Below, in pieces: positions 22,051 to 35,100 of a stretch of DNA of 64,000 nt. Positions within the stretch are counted from its first letter, which is position 1. Each line of letters begins with the position of its first letter. Under the pieces are notes generated by a model that was not told the origin of the DNA, did no database searches, and worked only from the letters and a program-made list of their open reading frames with translations. Location: NCBI GenBank assembly GCA_907165065.1, contig OU015544.1, forward strand, positions 2,039,501 to 2,103,500, read 5' to 3'. The stretch comes from Caprimulgus europaeus. Lineage: Eukaryota; Chordata; Aves; Caprimulgiformes; Caprimulgidae. The position numbers were made by a program, and so were the translations under genes.

Positions 22051-23818
22051 AGGAAAGAAAAAAAAGAAAAGCAAAAAGAAAACACATTACTGTGTGGATT
22101 CTTGCACATCCTAGAAAGTTGGCAGTTTCATTTCTAATTCAGGTGCAGGGGGAAGATAAAATCTGGGTGTCTGGAATAAAACACATTTCTAATGGGATGG
22201 AACGACAATCCCTTATTACCTCCCACCATTTTTCTCATAGTTTTGCTCCAAGTACAGCAAATCCCTGTGCTATATTTTTTCATAATGTATAGCTTGCTAT
22301 TACCTCTCAAGAACAATTTTTATAGAGAGGGTGCCCTGTTCAATAGATCTGTAGTGTCTCCAAGGGGGAATTCACACAGGGTTTTATTTATGGTTACACT
22401 CAACTATACCATGTTGCCAAGCTTCCCCCCTTGGATTTGTCAAAAAAAATACTCCTTTCTCCACCAAAGCCTCTGCAGCACATGGGTATTAAGATATAAA
22501 GGAAATAATTATTTTGCCCTTTTTAAGGCCCTTATGGCACTTGTCTGATATAACATCAAAAGAATAATAATAATTAGAAGAACAAAGTTGGATGTTTGAA
22601 TATCAGAGAATGAATATTCCAAAACACAGGTTTTGCTTTGAAGCATGGATTATCTAGAATCTCCAGAAACATGATTGTTGCTGACTGACTGGATGTTTTC
22701 TGACTCACATATGAAGCATTTAGCTGTCTCCAAAGGTTTCTTGTATCATCTTTGCTGATGACAAACAAATTAATTCTACCCTACCCCTCAAATGTTCTTC
22801 AATTTAGATCCAAATTTGAGCCCTTGCCACATACAGCCCAATATTTTCTGGTAAATAATTATTAAAAAAACCCATATAACTGGAACTTAAAAGCAAAAGG
22901 ACAAAAATGCTTATCATTAAATACAATAAATCCCACCTTGTGATGACCTTTCCTCTAGCACCAGTTTCCCAGTGGGGGTGTGTGTCTGAGCGTGTCTGTC
23001 TGTCTGTCTCACTTTGGGTCCCTGTCTCTCACGTGGGCACTGGCAGAGGTATGCAATTAAACCCATTCATTATACAACACATCTGGGAGCAGAACTGGGG
23101 CATCCAGCTCCCAAAGCCCCTCGCTCCCAGCGCCGAGCCCTGCTCACCTCAGCTACCCCCAGCCCTCGGCGCAGCGCGGCTGCCGCTCCTGCAGGGAAGG
23201 TGAGAACAAAGAGATGGATCTGCTGGAGGTGGGACTCGGGCACCGCCAACCCTGACTGACCTAAACCACCTGGGGTGACAGAGCGATGTGGGAGCTCAGA
23301 GCTGCAAAGTAATTTATGAGTTGTACTTGGAGGAAGAAAAAGGCAATGGCATTTAAGGGCTTGGTAATGTTTTTGTTTGGGTTTTCCAGAAATAGGAGCA
23401 AAGTCAGAACCCTTCGTTTTGAATCCCTAGGATAAAAGAACCCCAATGCCCCCTAAAAAACCCGAGACAAAAACACCCTGTGAATTCTGCTGTCATTCTC
23501 CTGCCAGCCTACATCAAGAATACTTCTTTTCCTACTAGGAAAAGTATCTGATTTTCCAGAAAATAAATCAATGTCTCTAATTTTTTCAGTAAAAAGGCTA
23601 CAGCTTGCCTATGGGAAGATCAGTGTCCCAAGTGACAGAAGTTCTAAGAAAAAAGGAAAACATTCTTATGACAGCAACGATATTTCATATTCAAATCCAC
23701 ACACTTAGTTACCACAAAATAACTGTAGATTGCCTTTTCCATTATAGTAACTTCTACAACATTTTCTAGCTCCTGGAGATGACTATGGACCTTAAACTGG
23801 CCCAGTTCCTCGGAAAAT
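22051..23818. other. unique non-coding sequence with short simple repeats
   Basis: A purine-rich A/G tract occupies 22044-22085. A short TGTC run is at 22996-23009. A GC-rich patch at about 23110-23205 ends in GGGAAG|GTGAGAAC, a donor-like site with GT at 23200-23201. An AT-rich frame at 22192-22548 (118 codons) has no family resemblance. No gene is recognised. Confidence 0.55.
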
Positions 23819-24068
23819 CAGATTCATCAAGTGTTTTGGGTGGGAAGGGCCTTAAAGCTCATCCAGCTCCAACCCCCCTGCCAGCAGCAGGGACACCTTC
23901 CACTAGACCAGGTTGCTCAAAGCCTCATCCAACCTGGCCTTGAACACTGCCAGGGAGGAGCAGCCACAGCTTCTCTGGGCAACCTGGGCCAGTGCCTCAC
24001 CACCCTCACAGGGAAGAATTTCTTCCTCACATCTCATCTCAATCTCATCTTTGTGGCCTCCTCTAAAC
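23819..24068 (-). mobile_element. CR1 LINE fragment, 3' end, minus strand
   Basis: Read on the plus strand it shows a typical inverted CR1 tail. It starts with a 'gggtgggaagggccttaaag' block (23839-23858), then ctccaaccccc and gccagcagcagggacacctt. Next come 'caggttgctcaaagcc' and 'atccaacctggccttgaac', and it ends near 24068 after 'gggaagaatttcttcctcac'. This order matches the 3' end of bird CR1 elements and is a different subfamily or segment mix from the copy at 482. It is 5' truncated, carries many substitutions and has no coding capacity. Confidence 0.93.
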
Positions 24069-27000
24069 TCCAGGAGTTGGATGCTGCAGGAGCAGAGCTG
24101 CTTGTGTCCCATGAGGGTGGATGTTCACCACCCCAAACAAAGCACTGCCACAGCCTGCAGTGCCACGCGTGCTCTCACACACTCAAGGGCTTTTGTTTTA
24201 TACAAGATGTTTGCAAGAGGCTAAATAGCAGCTCCACCAGTCTCACCACAACACGAGGTGCCACAAGCCCAGCCAACAGCCCCCTATCCCCTCAGCTCCA
24301 CACCAAAGGCTTGCTGTTGTCAAGGCAGAAGCACTAGAAAATATCCCTCCTCCAGCAAAACCTCACACAGCACCACGCACGGCTGGGCTCGACCTAATGA
24401 CCAGGCTCAGCTCTCTGCTCCAGCACAGCACCAGCAATTAAGGAAAATTTGGCAAATGAAAAAAATTCAAGTCATCCACATCCTTATTTCCCTGATCACT
24501 GAGCAGAGTCTGCCCTGGTGAGAGCAGCCCTGAAGGTCGGAGCCCGTAGAGATTACACGCAGCACGTATTCGGGTTGAAGCACAGCAGTTCTTCACACCA
24601 GGGACTTAGAGGGAGCCCAAACTCACTTCATCTTGGACACCAACGAATCACCACGACAATGCTGAATCAAGACATTTAAAAAGAAAAATATCAATAGGTC
24701 ACAGAAACATTCAGGAGAAAAAAAACCTCTCTTTTTGGAAGGTTAAACCGAGTAAGATGAAAAAGAAGCACCTAGAGACAGCTCTGCTTAAAATAAGAAA
24801 TGTAAATGCTTCTCTGCCCAAAAATCATTGGTTCACCTGAGGATAATTCTCTAGGGCCAGCTCTTGCAGCTAAAGGCAGTGAGAGAGCACTCTCCTCTGG
24901 AAAGCCAGGCTCCTGGAGACCCTGGGAGCATCCAGGGAGCTCCAGCAACTTAAACCGCAGCACCCGCAGGTATCTCGGGGGGTTCCTGCAGAGGGGACCC
25001 CAGCCCTGCACCAGCAGCCCCAGCTTCCCCAGCGCTGCAGGTTCTTGCTTCACCCACTCGGACATCCCGTGGTGTTAGAGTGCTGTGGGCAGAAAGGTGT
25101 TTAGATGATGACAACCTGCATGACACAAAGCCTCTTGCTGATGCTCTTATAGCCAGTGTCCTCAGGAAGGAGGTTCTGCCTCAACCTTTCAAGCTCCTGA
25201 TGTAATTAATAACTACCCTCTAAGAGCCAGTATGAACATATTCCTTTTGCTAAATAGTCAGTGCTGTCACAGTCACTGGAGAGGGGGATAATCCAGCCCA
25301 GGAGCTTTGCAAATGTAGGCTGAGATGTGGGAGTACAACTGGAGTTAAATTTCCAGACCAAGGTACACGGAGCATCCCCACTTCATTTTAATTGATCCTG
25401 CCAAGCAAGACTGATTATCTGCGAAAGGGCGCACGAACAGCGCAGAAGTAAACAAAGGTGGCTGCTAGCAGGAAGCAGAGATGCCAGAAGGAAGTAGCAA
25501 CTGCTTTTAGAGGGGACAAAACCCTGCAGAAAGGGGGAAACCAGAAAAGCTTTCAAAAAATCTTTCAGAAGAGAAGGTGAGAAGGATGGCTTGGGACAGA
25601 GGGCAGCACTGCTGGAGCTTCAGCACAGCTCCCAGCTCAGGCAAAGCCCAACACAGCCTTGGCTGTCGTGGTTCAGTCTCTGACAGTGTCCACGTCACAG
25701 CTTCTGCCAGGGTTTATGGAAAGGATCTCGATCAGACCAGCAGTGTGTCCAGGGACCACCAGGATCCTCAGGCTCCCAGGGCACGGCCCATGGCAGAGGA
25801 GCTCACTGAGGGCACCTGACTCAGGATCTCTTTCCAAAAGAAGCTTCAAGAAGAAGGTTGGCAGCAGCTTTGATGGGCTTGGTAAGAGGCTCAATGGCCT
25901 AAAGGTGCCCAACTGGAAGTCACAAAGTCAGATTTACACGGTGAGGGCCAGCACGCCCACTGGGCTCTGGATCTCAGTATCTGATGGTCACACTTGCTCT
26001 CATCTATTTCCTCCTTCCCAACTACAGCTTTGGCAAAATGCTAAAACCACAAGTGACCCCTATGTATGGTTGAGAGGAAAAAAAATATTCTAAGGCAGTC
26101 TAAAACAATAATAATGTGAGCACACACACGCAGGGAGAACGTGCTGGCTGAAGTCACATCCTGTTCGTTCATTACTGTAACAAATGTGTTCGACAGTAAT
26201 TATCCAAAGGGGAGAATTCCAAATCTTCTCATCTTGCTCTCTCCTAATTAATTAATAGTTTAAATGTCATCATGATGGGAAGTGCTCATCAGAAGCAGAA
26301 TCTGCTGCCATGATTTACAACTCTGCCTCCAAAGGCTCTGAAGCAGTGGCACCCCGGGGTTAAATTTAATTCAGCAGTGGAAGGCTCTCACCACACTCCT
26401 CACCGTTCCTCCCGACGCTCCCCGCCGAGCGAGCGGTGTGAAGGGAAGATGCGGGTGAGCACTTCCTACCCCTGCATTTATTGGGTTGGTTTTTTTTTTC
26501 CCTAATCATTAAGTTGGAAACTGAAAGATTAAATTAAAATTAGTCGTTTGTCAACTTGTTACAGATTTGTTGCAGATGGCAATTGAGGGCCGAGCCTGCT
26601 GCGCGGCGGAGCAGAGCTGATGTAAAGAGGGGCCCTCGCGCTCGGCAGCGCCCGTGTCGGAGCTGCTGATCCCGCTGGAAAGGGAGCTCAGCACTCCAGC
26701 GCCAGAGCAGCCAGGAAAGCGGTGCCTCTGCTTGCAGAGTGACGTGCCCCGTGCTCCCAGACAGCTTCCCCCGCACTGAGCACTTAGCCAGTTAGCCAGC
26801 ACAGCTCCTCTCTCCCAGCAATCCCGGGCTGGAGTAACGAGAACTGGCACTCGCCGCAGCCTCTCCTGCTGCACGAGGTTTGCGCGGTGCCAGCGACCCT
26901 AAGTGAGGGTGTGAGTCAAGGCAGCCTCGCACCACGGTGTCCGTGGGCAGAGACTGTGCCCGCCCTGGCCGAGCCTCGGATCTCTCCCACCCTGGCTCTC

Positions 27001-28029
27001 CAGACAGCTCTTCAACCTGGGAGCCACCAAAACCATCTGGAGACTGTCCATCAGTGACTGAACCAGCATCAGGACGAGCAGCCATGCCTGCCTGCCAAGC
27101 TTTTCAAGTGCTCACATTAGGCAAGATGATGCCTGAGCTTCTGATCTCTGCACAGTTTCATACCCAATACAATTGGTTTTTTTGGAGAACAAACTTCACT
27201 TTGAGCCTTAAGGGGTAGTCCTCAGAACACCAAATCACAAAGTAAAACTGACCACCAAAACACCTGGGAAAAATTAACACATTCTCCACCCTTTCGAGTT
27301 TGTTGGGTTTTTTTAAATACTAATACAACTTTAAAAACCTAATAATGTGCTTTTCAGGTTGCAATGAAGAATTTTCTGTCCACTTCATTCCAAATGAAAC
27401 CCCAAATATATTGTCACTCAGCCCCTCATGGCAGAGTAGTCTCATGTAGACTTACACTCACATGGGGAAAAAAAAAAATCTTAGGCATTCTGAGAATCCT
27501 TTACAGTAATCTGGATTTTCAGGTACTGAGAGGCCAGCTGGGAACGTGACCTTCAGGAGATGCCCGCTCCCATACAGGCATCTTCAGAGCACCATCACGA
27601 TACCAACCATGTCTTCCAGAGAAGTTAGCACCCCATGTCCTGCAAAGCTCATTCCAGTCTACACCTGAGCTGCCAGAGCTCAAACTTCCTGCGACAAGAG
27701 GACAGGATTTAACAAAATGGCACTGAACTACCCGGGGCATTCAGCTGCAGCCACCAGCCACGTGTCCTTCATCGATGGATCGACTCCATCTGGCTGTCCA
27801 TCCCACCGACCTGCTCACCTGCTCCTAAAGGTCGACACCCTGTCCATCTCCCACCTTCCTTGCACACACACACGCAGACACACGCACACATCTCAAACCC
27901 AGGAGGCAGAAAAAGAGAAATCACAGATCTTTATTTGCCAACTTTGCACATTTTCTCCCTCTCCCCCTTTCCATAAAACAACTCTTTTATTCCCAAGAAG
28001 GGATGGGGGTGGGAGCTTGTTATTTTTCT
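24069..28029. other. unique non-coding sequence
   Basis: No recognisable gene. A tandem TAATTAATTAAT word at 26244-26256 sits in AT-rich sequence (26080-26360) that could be regulatory. CpG-rich patches are at about 26400-26460 and 26585-26680; the first ends in ATGCGG|GTGAGC, a donor-like site. A strong acceptor-like tract ends at 27357 (GTGCTTTTCAG), followed by a frame of about 28 codons (CNEEFSVHFIPNETPNILSL and onward), with no good donor. Confidence 0.5.
27862..27892. repeat. imperfect CA-rich microsatellite
   Basis: About 30 bases of interrupted CA dinucleotides (cacacacacacgcagacacacgcacac). Short and impure. Confidence 0.7.
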
Positions 28030-28650
28030 ATTTCAGATAAAAGGTTGGCAAAAGAAGAACCCGATTCATGTCATTGTATTTCCTTATTGTCTGCATTAAC
28101 CTTCCCCATGGTTACTTGTTCTTTGTAATGTTACACTTGTCTTGCTGCAACACATGAATACCCGAGCCAATTTTGTCATGCAAATGAATTCAGTTGGATT
28201 GTAAATTGTGTGAAGGAGCATTAGTTTATCAGGAACCCGCCTGCATGCTGCACCCAACTGATTTCTCCTATTCACACCAAGAGTGCAATGTTTTCTAGTT
28301 GATCCTGAATGTCCATTCGAAAGCTGGGGGTTTTATTATTATTATTATTATTTGTAAGGACTTTTACATTTGCATTTTCTTATTTATTCAGTCACAAAGC
28401 TGTATTCCTTTTCTAAAGCCTGATTTATATAATCAAAACCCATGGCTATGCCATCAAAAATGAAATATGACTGCAACCCGTGTTTGGTTTTATTGTAAGC
28501 CCAAACAGAAGGCTTGTACCCACGTTGGTAAGGAACAGATATTACAATCTGGGAGCCGCCAGGTAGATGTTTTTGTTGGCATTTCACACTATAAAATGAA
28601 AATCTTTCCATCGAGGTCGATACCTGCACTTAGAGTGACATTTCTTCAGC
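28030..28650. promoter_or_regulatory. candidate conserved non-coding element with an 82-codon open frame
   Basis: An AT-rich, complex, repeat-poor block contains a perfect octamer word ATGCAAAT near 28180. On the minus strand 28384-28629 is open, and its translation has ordinary protein composition (for example GYKPSVWAYNKTKHGL and FDGIAMGFDYINQALEKEYS). The frame is preceded by a stop a few codons upstream and lacks a good acceptor or a strong start context. I do not recognise the protein. A conserved regulatory element is the more conservative reading; a missed exon is the alternative. Confidence 0.3.
28331..28353. repeat. short TTA/ATT microsatellite
   Basis: Six to seven tandem ATT triplets in a run of about 23 bases. 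Confidence 0.85.
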
Positions 28651-30879
28651 CAGCCCTGGGGTTATCACCAATCTGGAAAGCCCACTGAGGACAGAGACAC
28701 AAACACGGTGTCTGCAGAGCAACCTCCTCCTCCCCACCAGCTGCCAATCATCCCAGGAAAGGCACTGCAAGGAAATTCCTGAGCTTCCCTAAACTCTCAC
28801 CCAAACACCCAGACCCTCATCTAACCGCAGGTCTGTCTCCACCAGCAGTGTGCACAGTGGAGGGGAACGCTGCCCACCAGCTTTGTTAAAATCCTGATCC
28901 CACAGCTTCATGCTCAGCAGCTGCAACATTCCACACCGTTACTTAGCCCAAAACCAGTGCACATGCTCAACCTCCCCTTCATTTCAACCCCAGGTTTGTC
29001 AGAAAAAGCTCACACAACTTTGCTTTTGAGTGGGAGAGACCAAACCTACGATCCAATTTCAGTACCGATGACAAAGTTGAAGCTGGGAACACAGCCCAGA
29101 TATCAACAGCCAACTCCTGGGCCTGCCCTGATTTGTGGCGAGGCACAAAATTATCAATAAGTTGGTGGCAACAGCAGAACAACCTCCAAATCAAGTGCAA
29201 CAGCCTTATTGCTGCTCTTATCTCCCTGCAGACTAGGCACTATTTCACTGGGAAGCTTCAGAAATGAAACCAGAATTCACGTTTCCTCACAATTGTCTTC
29301 CAGAATTATAGATGGAGTCAATGCGCCGCGAGGCATCTGCTCGATGGGAGCTGATGGAACAGCAAACACCGGGGCTACCTCGTGCCTTCCCTCCCAGGCA
29401 CGGCTGGAGAGGCGGCAGTGGCATCCCTGCCCTCCCCACACAGCGAGCTCTGCGCCCGCGCGCAGGAGCGCCAAGGTGCACGGTTGGTGTTTTGGGGGGG
29501 ATGCCGCAATGTCCACAGAGCTATTGGGAAGTCTTCAATGCCAGAGCACTTCCAAGAGACCCCAGCCAGCTGCTGCCCTGTCCTGACGTGCCACCACTGC
29601 CCCATTTCCAGGGTTCTGTGCTGCTCAGTCATGGCAGTGACCGCTCCTCCTGCCCATCGAGCCATCCTGCTACAGCGACAGGAAATCAGTGAATTTAATA
29701 ACGCCATGAGAGCGAGGAGTGAGCACTGACCCAGAGGGGACAGCACTTCGTGGGCCATGGTGCAGAGGGTGAGAGAAGCAGCAAGGGCAGCTGCATCCTT
29801 TTGGGCACTGCAGTAGCAAATCTCAAATGAATGGGCTGGGAGACTATGGAGGGTTTTGATCTCAGGGGACTGTCCCATCTAATCAGCCTTGAAATACAAA
29901 GGGAGATCAGCGGGCAGATCCCTGCCCTGCATGTGCCATATGGACAGCAGATTAGGAGCCTCTGGGGCTGCTAATCCCACACAGTCACTAAAAGGCACTT
30001 GGTTCAGTTATTACAGCCAGGCTTTGGGACTGGGCTCTGGCACTGCCAGCAAATCTTCACAGCTTCGCCTGGCCTCAGTTTCTCCAACTGCAAAACATCC
30101 TCCTGCTCAAGAGAAGCATGGCAAACTAACTCCAATTTAGAAAGTACCCATCAAAGCTGTAGATAATCCGTGTTAGAGGTGTACAGAGGGTTTTTTACGA
30201 GCTTCCCTAGCAAAAACAACTTAAGGAGTGTGCTTTATCTGCTGTGGACCTGGCTTGAATTTGAACATAATTCTTCCCCCACCACATTGAAGATAAAAAG
30301 ATCAAGCTGTAGGCAACCAAGGATGAAAAGGGAAAAGAGCAGCACCTAGAAAGAGCAAGAGAAAGGAGAGTTTTATCCCTTCACAGAACAGCAATCTAGA
30401 AAAAAATAAATCAAAAGGGCAGAGAAGCAATGCAATGGCACCAATGAAGACACCACTACCTGCATGGGATGGACTCGCTCTGTCCTGTCTCACCCTTCTG
30501 GGTCACTCCAACTGCACTGTCCCAGCACAAGAAGCTCTGGCCAGGGTGGCTTTTCCCAAAACAGAAACTGAAACTCAAATAAAAAAATTATATTTTTTTC
30601 TCCAGAGATTTGAGGGGAGGACAAGTCCCTTTCCTGGCATCCATCTGGGGTGTTACCCAGGGGGAAACAGTTGAGCTTTGGGGTTTGTGGGTACCACAGA
30701 GGTGGGAGCTGACCCCCTCCACGGCGTGGGGAGGACCAGGCTGCTCCTGGGAGCTGCCTACCTGCAGACAGATGTGCACAGGGGGACAATCGATGGGAAG
30801 GCAGCGCTGGTCACTCCACAGTGAGCTCTCTCCGTATTTATTGTCAGACTTTGGAGTAAATAGGTCCCAAGCTTGTGGC
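28651..30879. other. unique non-coding sequence
   Basis: No recognisable gene. Several overlapping frames on both strands at 29209-29878 reflect GC-rich composition around a small CpG patch (29440-29470). Minus-strand acceptor-like tracts lie at 30340-30375 without strong donors. A T-run lies near 30590-30600. Confidence 0.55.
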
Positions 30880-31500
30880 ATGTCATTATAACTTTTTCGA
30901 AATAATGATGCCGCCTTTAGTTTTTTGCTATAATTTATGCCCGACGCCGCAGCGCCAGTCACTCAATACTGGGGAGTCTGCAGAGGTGGAGATAGCCCTT
31001 AATGAGAAGAGGTTTTGCCTTTATCTCCTTTATACTTCAACCATTATCTTCCTCCAGTCTATAACCATGCGGTTACCACTGACAATAATGCTCAGAGGCA
31101 ACAAATGCTGATGAGTTTTCTATGCAGTCTTCACAATAAGTCTATCAAAACAACCTCGAAAAATTATGAACCCTGGTGACAGACAAATAGAACCAGCTTC
31201 AGCACGAATTTACAGCCCAAATGCAACGTTCCTTTTAATTCTTCAGGCTTTTCTTATCTCTGCTGTTCCTCTTCTGGCTAGGAGATAACAGTAATTCTTC
31301 TGTATGCTATTTTTTTTTTTTTCCAACTGAGTAAGATGTTCCTCGTGTCTTTCTGCTTGCTAAAGATAAAGGGTTAAAGACCAACTTGTGTTGGTCGCTT
31401 TGTGTTGGGGAAAAAAAAAGTAATCAGTATTCAAGAGATTGTTATCAGAGGTAAAGCGCAGAGAACAGTAATTTTGCCTGCTTCAGTTAGGGGTTTGTTT
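30880..31500. promoter_or_regulatory. candidate conserved non-coding element
   Basis: Complex AT-rich sequence with a preserved CpG group (cccgacgccgcagcgcc at 30940-30956) and TAATGA, ATTATC and similar words. It is free of interspersed repeats up to the T-run at 31308-31322. It resembles other regulatory blocks in the window. Conservation is untested. Confidence 0.27.
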
Positions 31501-31734
31501 TTTTTTTAGCTTTTTTTTTTTTTATGAATGCACATAATGCCTGGAGTGTTGGGGCCAGATAAAAGAATTAGTGGCAGCGCAGGGGGACGGAAGCACAAAG
31601 TACACCGGAGAATTAGACTGTCTATCTTTGTCTCTCCCAGCTCATCCAGGCAGCCAGGGCTCGCAGCTCGTAAACAATTTAATCTTTTTGCTACAGTTAA
31701 AACACAAAGACAGCAAACCTCCTTCTTCCCAAAC

Positions 31735-31766
31735 GGGGAGGGGGGACGGCACGGTGGGGTGGGGGG
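31735..31766 (+). other. G-rich tract with quadruplex potential
   Basis: Four runs of four to six G are present (31735-31738, 31740-31745, 31756-31759, 31761-31766), with one loop of about ten bases. This fits a relaxed G-quadruplex pattern. It lies about 300 bases upstream of a run of 13 G. Confidence 0.45.
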
Positions 31767-32060
31767 AGAAAGGAGAGAAAAGGAGGTGGGCAATTGTAGA
31801 AGGGAGAAATCAAAAAAGGGCTGACGCAAACTTTTCTGCCTCAGTTTAACCTCTTGCCTTCCACCATCAGCATAATTTTCCAGCCAGAAATTCAGGAGGA
31901 TGTTTTATCTCAGCAGCCAGCCCCACCTCCTGTACGTTTTCCCCATCCTCACTCCTCTCCGCCTCCCCCATCCCCAGCTCAAAAGCTTCCCATTGTCCAT
32001 GGCTGAGAATTCCTCCAGCTCACAGGTTAAAAAGCTAAACAGATTAACTCATGTAGGGAT

Positions 32061-32073
32061 GGGGGGGGGGGGG
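32061..32073 (+). repeat. homopolymer run of 13 G
   Basis: Thirteen consecutive G residues. Runs this long are unstable and prone to sequencing length error. Confidence 0.95.
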
Positions 32074-32113
32074 AACAGAATAAGATGTGAGGCTTCTTCC
32101 CCCTTCCCTGCAG

Positions 32114-32175
32114 GAACACGGATCCAGGCTCCACAACAAAAGCACCACACGTTGCGTCTGGCTCCGCGCGCGCAG
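32114..32175 (+). other. candidate 62-nt exon with two good splice sites
   Basis: The acceptor TTCTTCCCCCTTCCCTGCAG (AG at 32112-32113) is followed by 62 bases ending in GCGCAG|GTGAGT, an almost consensus donor with GT at 32176-32177. The exon is CpG-rich at its 3' end, within a GC-rich zone continuing to 32280. It is open in a frame reading TRIQAPQQKHHTLRLAPRAQ. The length is not a multiple of three, so if translated it would shift phase; a non-coding exon fits equally well. No family is recognised. Confidence 0.28.
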
Positions 32176-35100
32176 GTGAGTCAGGAGGTCGGCAGCCGGG
32201 AACCTCCTGCACAGGGGCCAGGCAGGAGGGAAGGCAGCGCCCGAGCCCAGCCGCTCGCCCACGCTGCGCGCAACGGGGCTGGCAAGGTGTTTCCTCCACC
32301 TCCACGAGAGGAAGGTGGTGGAGACTCAGGCATGGTAGGAAGGAGCTGTGACCTTGTGTGGGCCACCACGCGTGCGGTGCCTTCAGAGTCACCTCCACCC
32401 AGCAAGCACTTTCTGCAGCACCCCATGCCGGGGTCTCCCAGCTGCAGGGTACGAGCCCCAGGGGAAGGGAAGGAACTGAAGGATGTGCTTAACCCCTGCT
32501 AGAGGGAGACAGGGAACCAGCTCTGGAGCTTTCCCAGCTCAGACTGAAGCTCTGGAGACTGAATGGAGATGGACACACCTGCCCATACAGTCCATTGGTG
32601 ACTCCTGCTCTGCAACTGCCGCAACAAGCACAACTAAAGGAGCAAGGCCAGAAAAACAGGGCCCAGAGGAAGAGGCAAATAACAGTGAGGCAACTTCAGC
32701 ACCAGATTCTCCTTCAGACCAATTACACCACACCTCTACTCCTCATCTCCAAACGCTCCTCTCTGGGAACACCACAGTCACTTTTCTCCACCACCAAAGT
32801 AGTCATGTCTTTGGGGTAAATCCAAGGGGGATGAAAACTTAATTGTCTGGGATTAACAAATGAACTAAACAACCAGGGGATGGACTGTGTAGTCGTTCCT
32901 CCCATGTGCTGATCCACACGTAGAGACTCCATATCTATCCTTAACCAACCTGCACCTCACCCATCAGTATCACTCACACATGAGCCACGTTTACTGGATA
33001 ATAACCCAAAGGCTTAAAAAAAACAGCCCAGGAAAGCAAATTTATTTTATGGTGCCTGGGATGGAAACAGCATGGGGACAGTGTGCTTTTTCTGACCACC
33101 CAAGTGACATTTTCTCTGCAGGGTCTGACATCCATCGCAGATCAGCCCCTATCCCACCCCATTGCATCTGCTGCCTTTGAGGCTGCAGCAGAAACAAACT
33201 ACTTTTGGTACCAGCCCAGCAAGAGCTGCTTTGGCACTGCAGGAGAGTTGGTCAGAGAAGGTGAAACCCACCTGGGAGCATCACCAGCTCCCGCCGCCAG
33301 CCGGAGCGGGATGGACCTGCTTCGGGCTCCAGGAGCCAGAAAGTCCTCGTGGCTAATTAATACAACAGAAAGGTGCTGCACATCAAGGCAGAGGTGCACA
33401 GAAAGGCTTCGTGGCGAAAGGAAAGCGAAGCAGATGCTCACACACAGATCTGTCTGTGCTCGTCACTTCCATGGACATTAATTCAAAGCCTTTTTTCCCC
33501 TCGCACACATTAAGCAGAAAGGGGAAACAGTTAAACGATGTTAATATTTTTTAAATTAGGGGACAAGGAGATCCCGTTTAGAAGTCAAAGGCTGCTCTCA
33601 CCCAAGGTTTTGTTTTAGAAAGGAGTGCAGAAGTTAATGAACCCAGAATAACCTTTAATTTTCAGCGTCCCCTCACTGCCTATTCACTCGGCATTCCCGG
33701 CAGTGGCACTGCTCCTAATGAGTGACTTGGTATTCATGGAGCTCTCTCAGTGTTACCTACGTGTCTGATCTCTCCTAATGGAAAAACTGATTGTCACTGG
33801 GAAGTTATGAGGAAATATTAAAAAGATCTGATCCACAGTCAAAGTTTCTTCACTGCAAATGAAACTGCCAGATGACAAATGCAAATAAATTTGGGGAGCT
33901 TATTGGTACTGAAGTTTAGTGCCTTTATAATTTATATCTTTACTGGGGAGCATCTGATCTCCAACTTAAATGGAATCAAAATCATTATGAAAAGAGGAAT
34001 CGCCCTACTTCCCACATCCTCCCACCGGCAACCGCAGCCCAGCCTCTCCCAGCCCTGTGTTTACATCACAGCTAATCTGTTTGATATCCACGCTGAGGTA
34101 AAGATTCCTCACTGAGCCAAGAGAAATTTTTTCTGATTTTTAGATGATCTATGCTGTGCTGTACATTTATAGAGAACCTGTGCTGCACATCTATCTCCTT
34201 GGGGACCTCTCTCTCCAGCCACTTGCTGCTCGGGCTGCCCAGCACTGGCAGAAGCAGCGGCACGAGGCGGACGGTGCCAGGTCCCTGCCGTGGCAACTCC
34301 ATCTCCGTACCCAGCAGCTCCTATTTGTCCAGTTATCACCCCACTGCAAACCCACCTCACTGGGCACCCAAGTCCCTCTGGTCAGAGGTGCTCACAGTCC
34401 CCATAGTGTCTGCCACCCCACTTCTGCTCTCCCATGGTAGTTTAAAAAGGCACCTGGGTCTCCTGCCTGTCCCAAAGGAGGGTGCATTGAGGGGAAAAAA
34501 GGAGAGAGACGGATGCACTGCGCTCCTGCTCTCTGCTTCCCTTAAAGCAGTCATGGACGAGGCCTCCTGATTCCCTTCTCACCTGCACACATCTGACACA
34601 CCCAACACAAACCCCAGAAACAAGGGCTCTGGCACATCGAGTAATTTTCACTGGCAACAGCTGTATAAACCAAAAAGAGCAAAATACCTCACAATTTCCA
34701 CCCAGAGAACATCCTAGGCAAACCAAACTACACAAACCCTCCAAAAAGCTTTCCTTACGATGTGTACATTTGAGCAGGCTTTGGTATTAAGTCTGATCTG
34801 ATTGGGAAGCTCAGTTCAGAGGCATCACACCAGAATACCAAGAGAAGCTGCTCCTCAGCTCAGCTCCCCTCCTTCCTTCTCCCTTTGTAAAACTCCCCAG
34901 CGGTACCAACCATCTCTCCTTGCACGCGCTTCACGCAGCCTTTCTTTGGGATAATAACGCTAATGAAAAATGCATGCAAATTATTAGTTCTAGCAAAACA
35001 AATTTCCTTCCCAGCAAAGCCTGGAGTTAATACCACGCTCAGAGCCCCACATCAGCCCGAGTCCCAGCACAGACCCCGCCGCCGCCCCCCACCCTGGCTG

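Noticed and set aside
23831..24337. 168-codon plus-strand frame at 23831-24337
   Set aside because: Antisense through a CR1 3' fragment; artefact of the retroelement.
31900..32502. 200-codon plus-strand frame as a gene
   Set aside because: It runs through a G13 homopolymer and has a generic GC-rich translation. Only the 62-nt segment with splice signals was kept.
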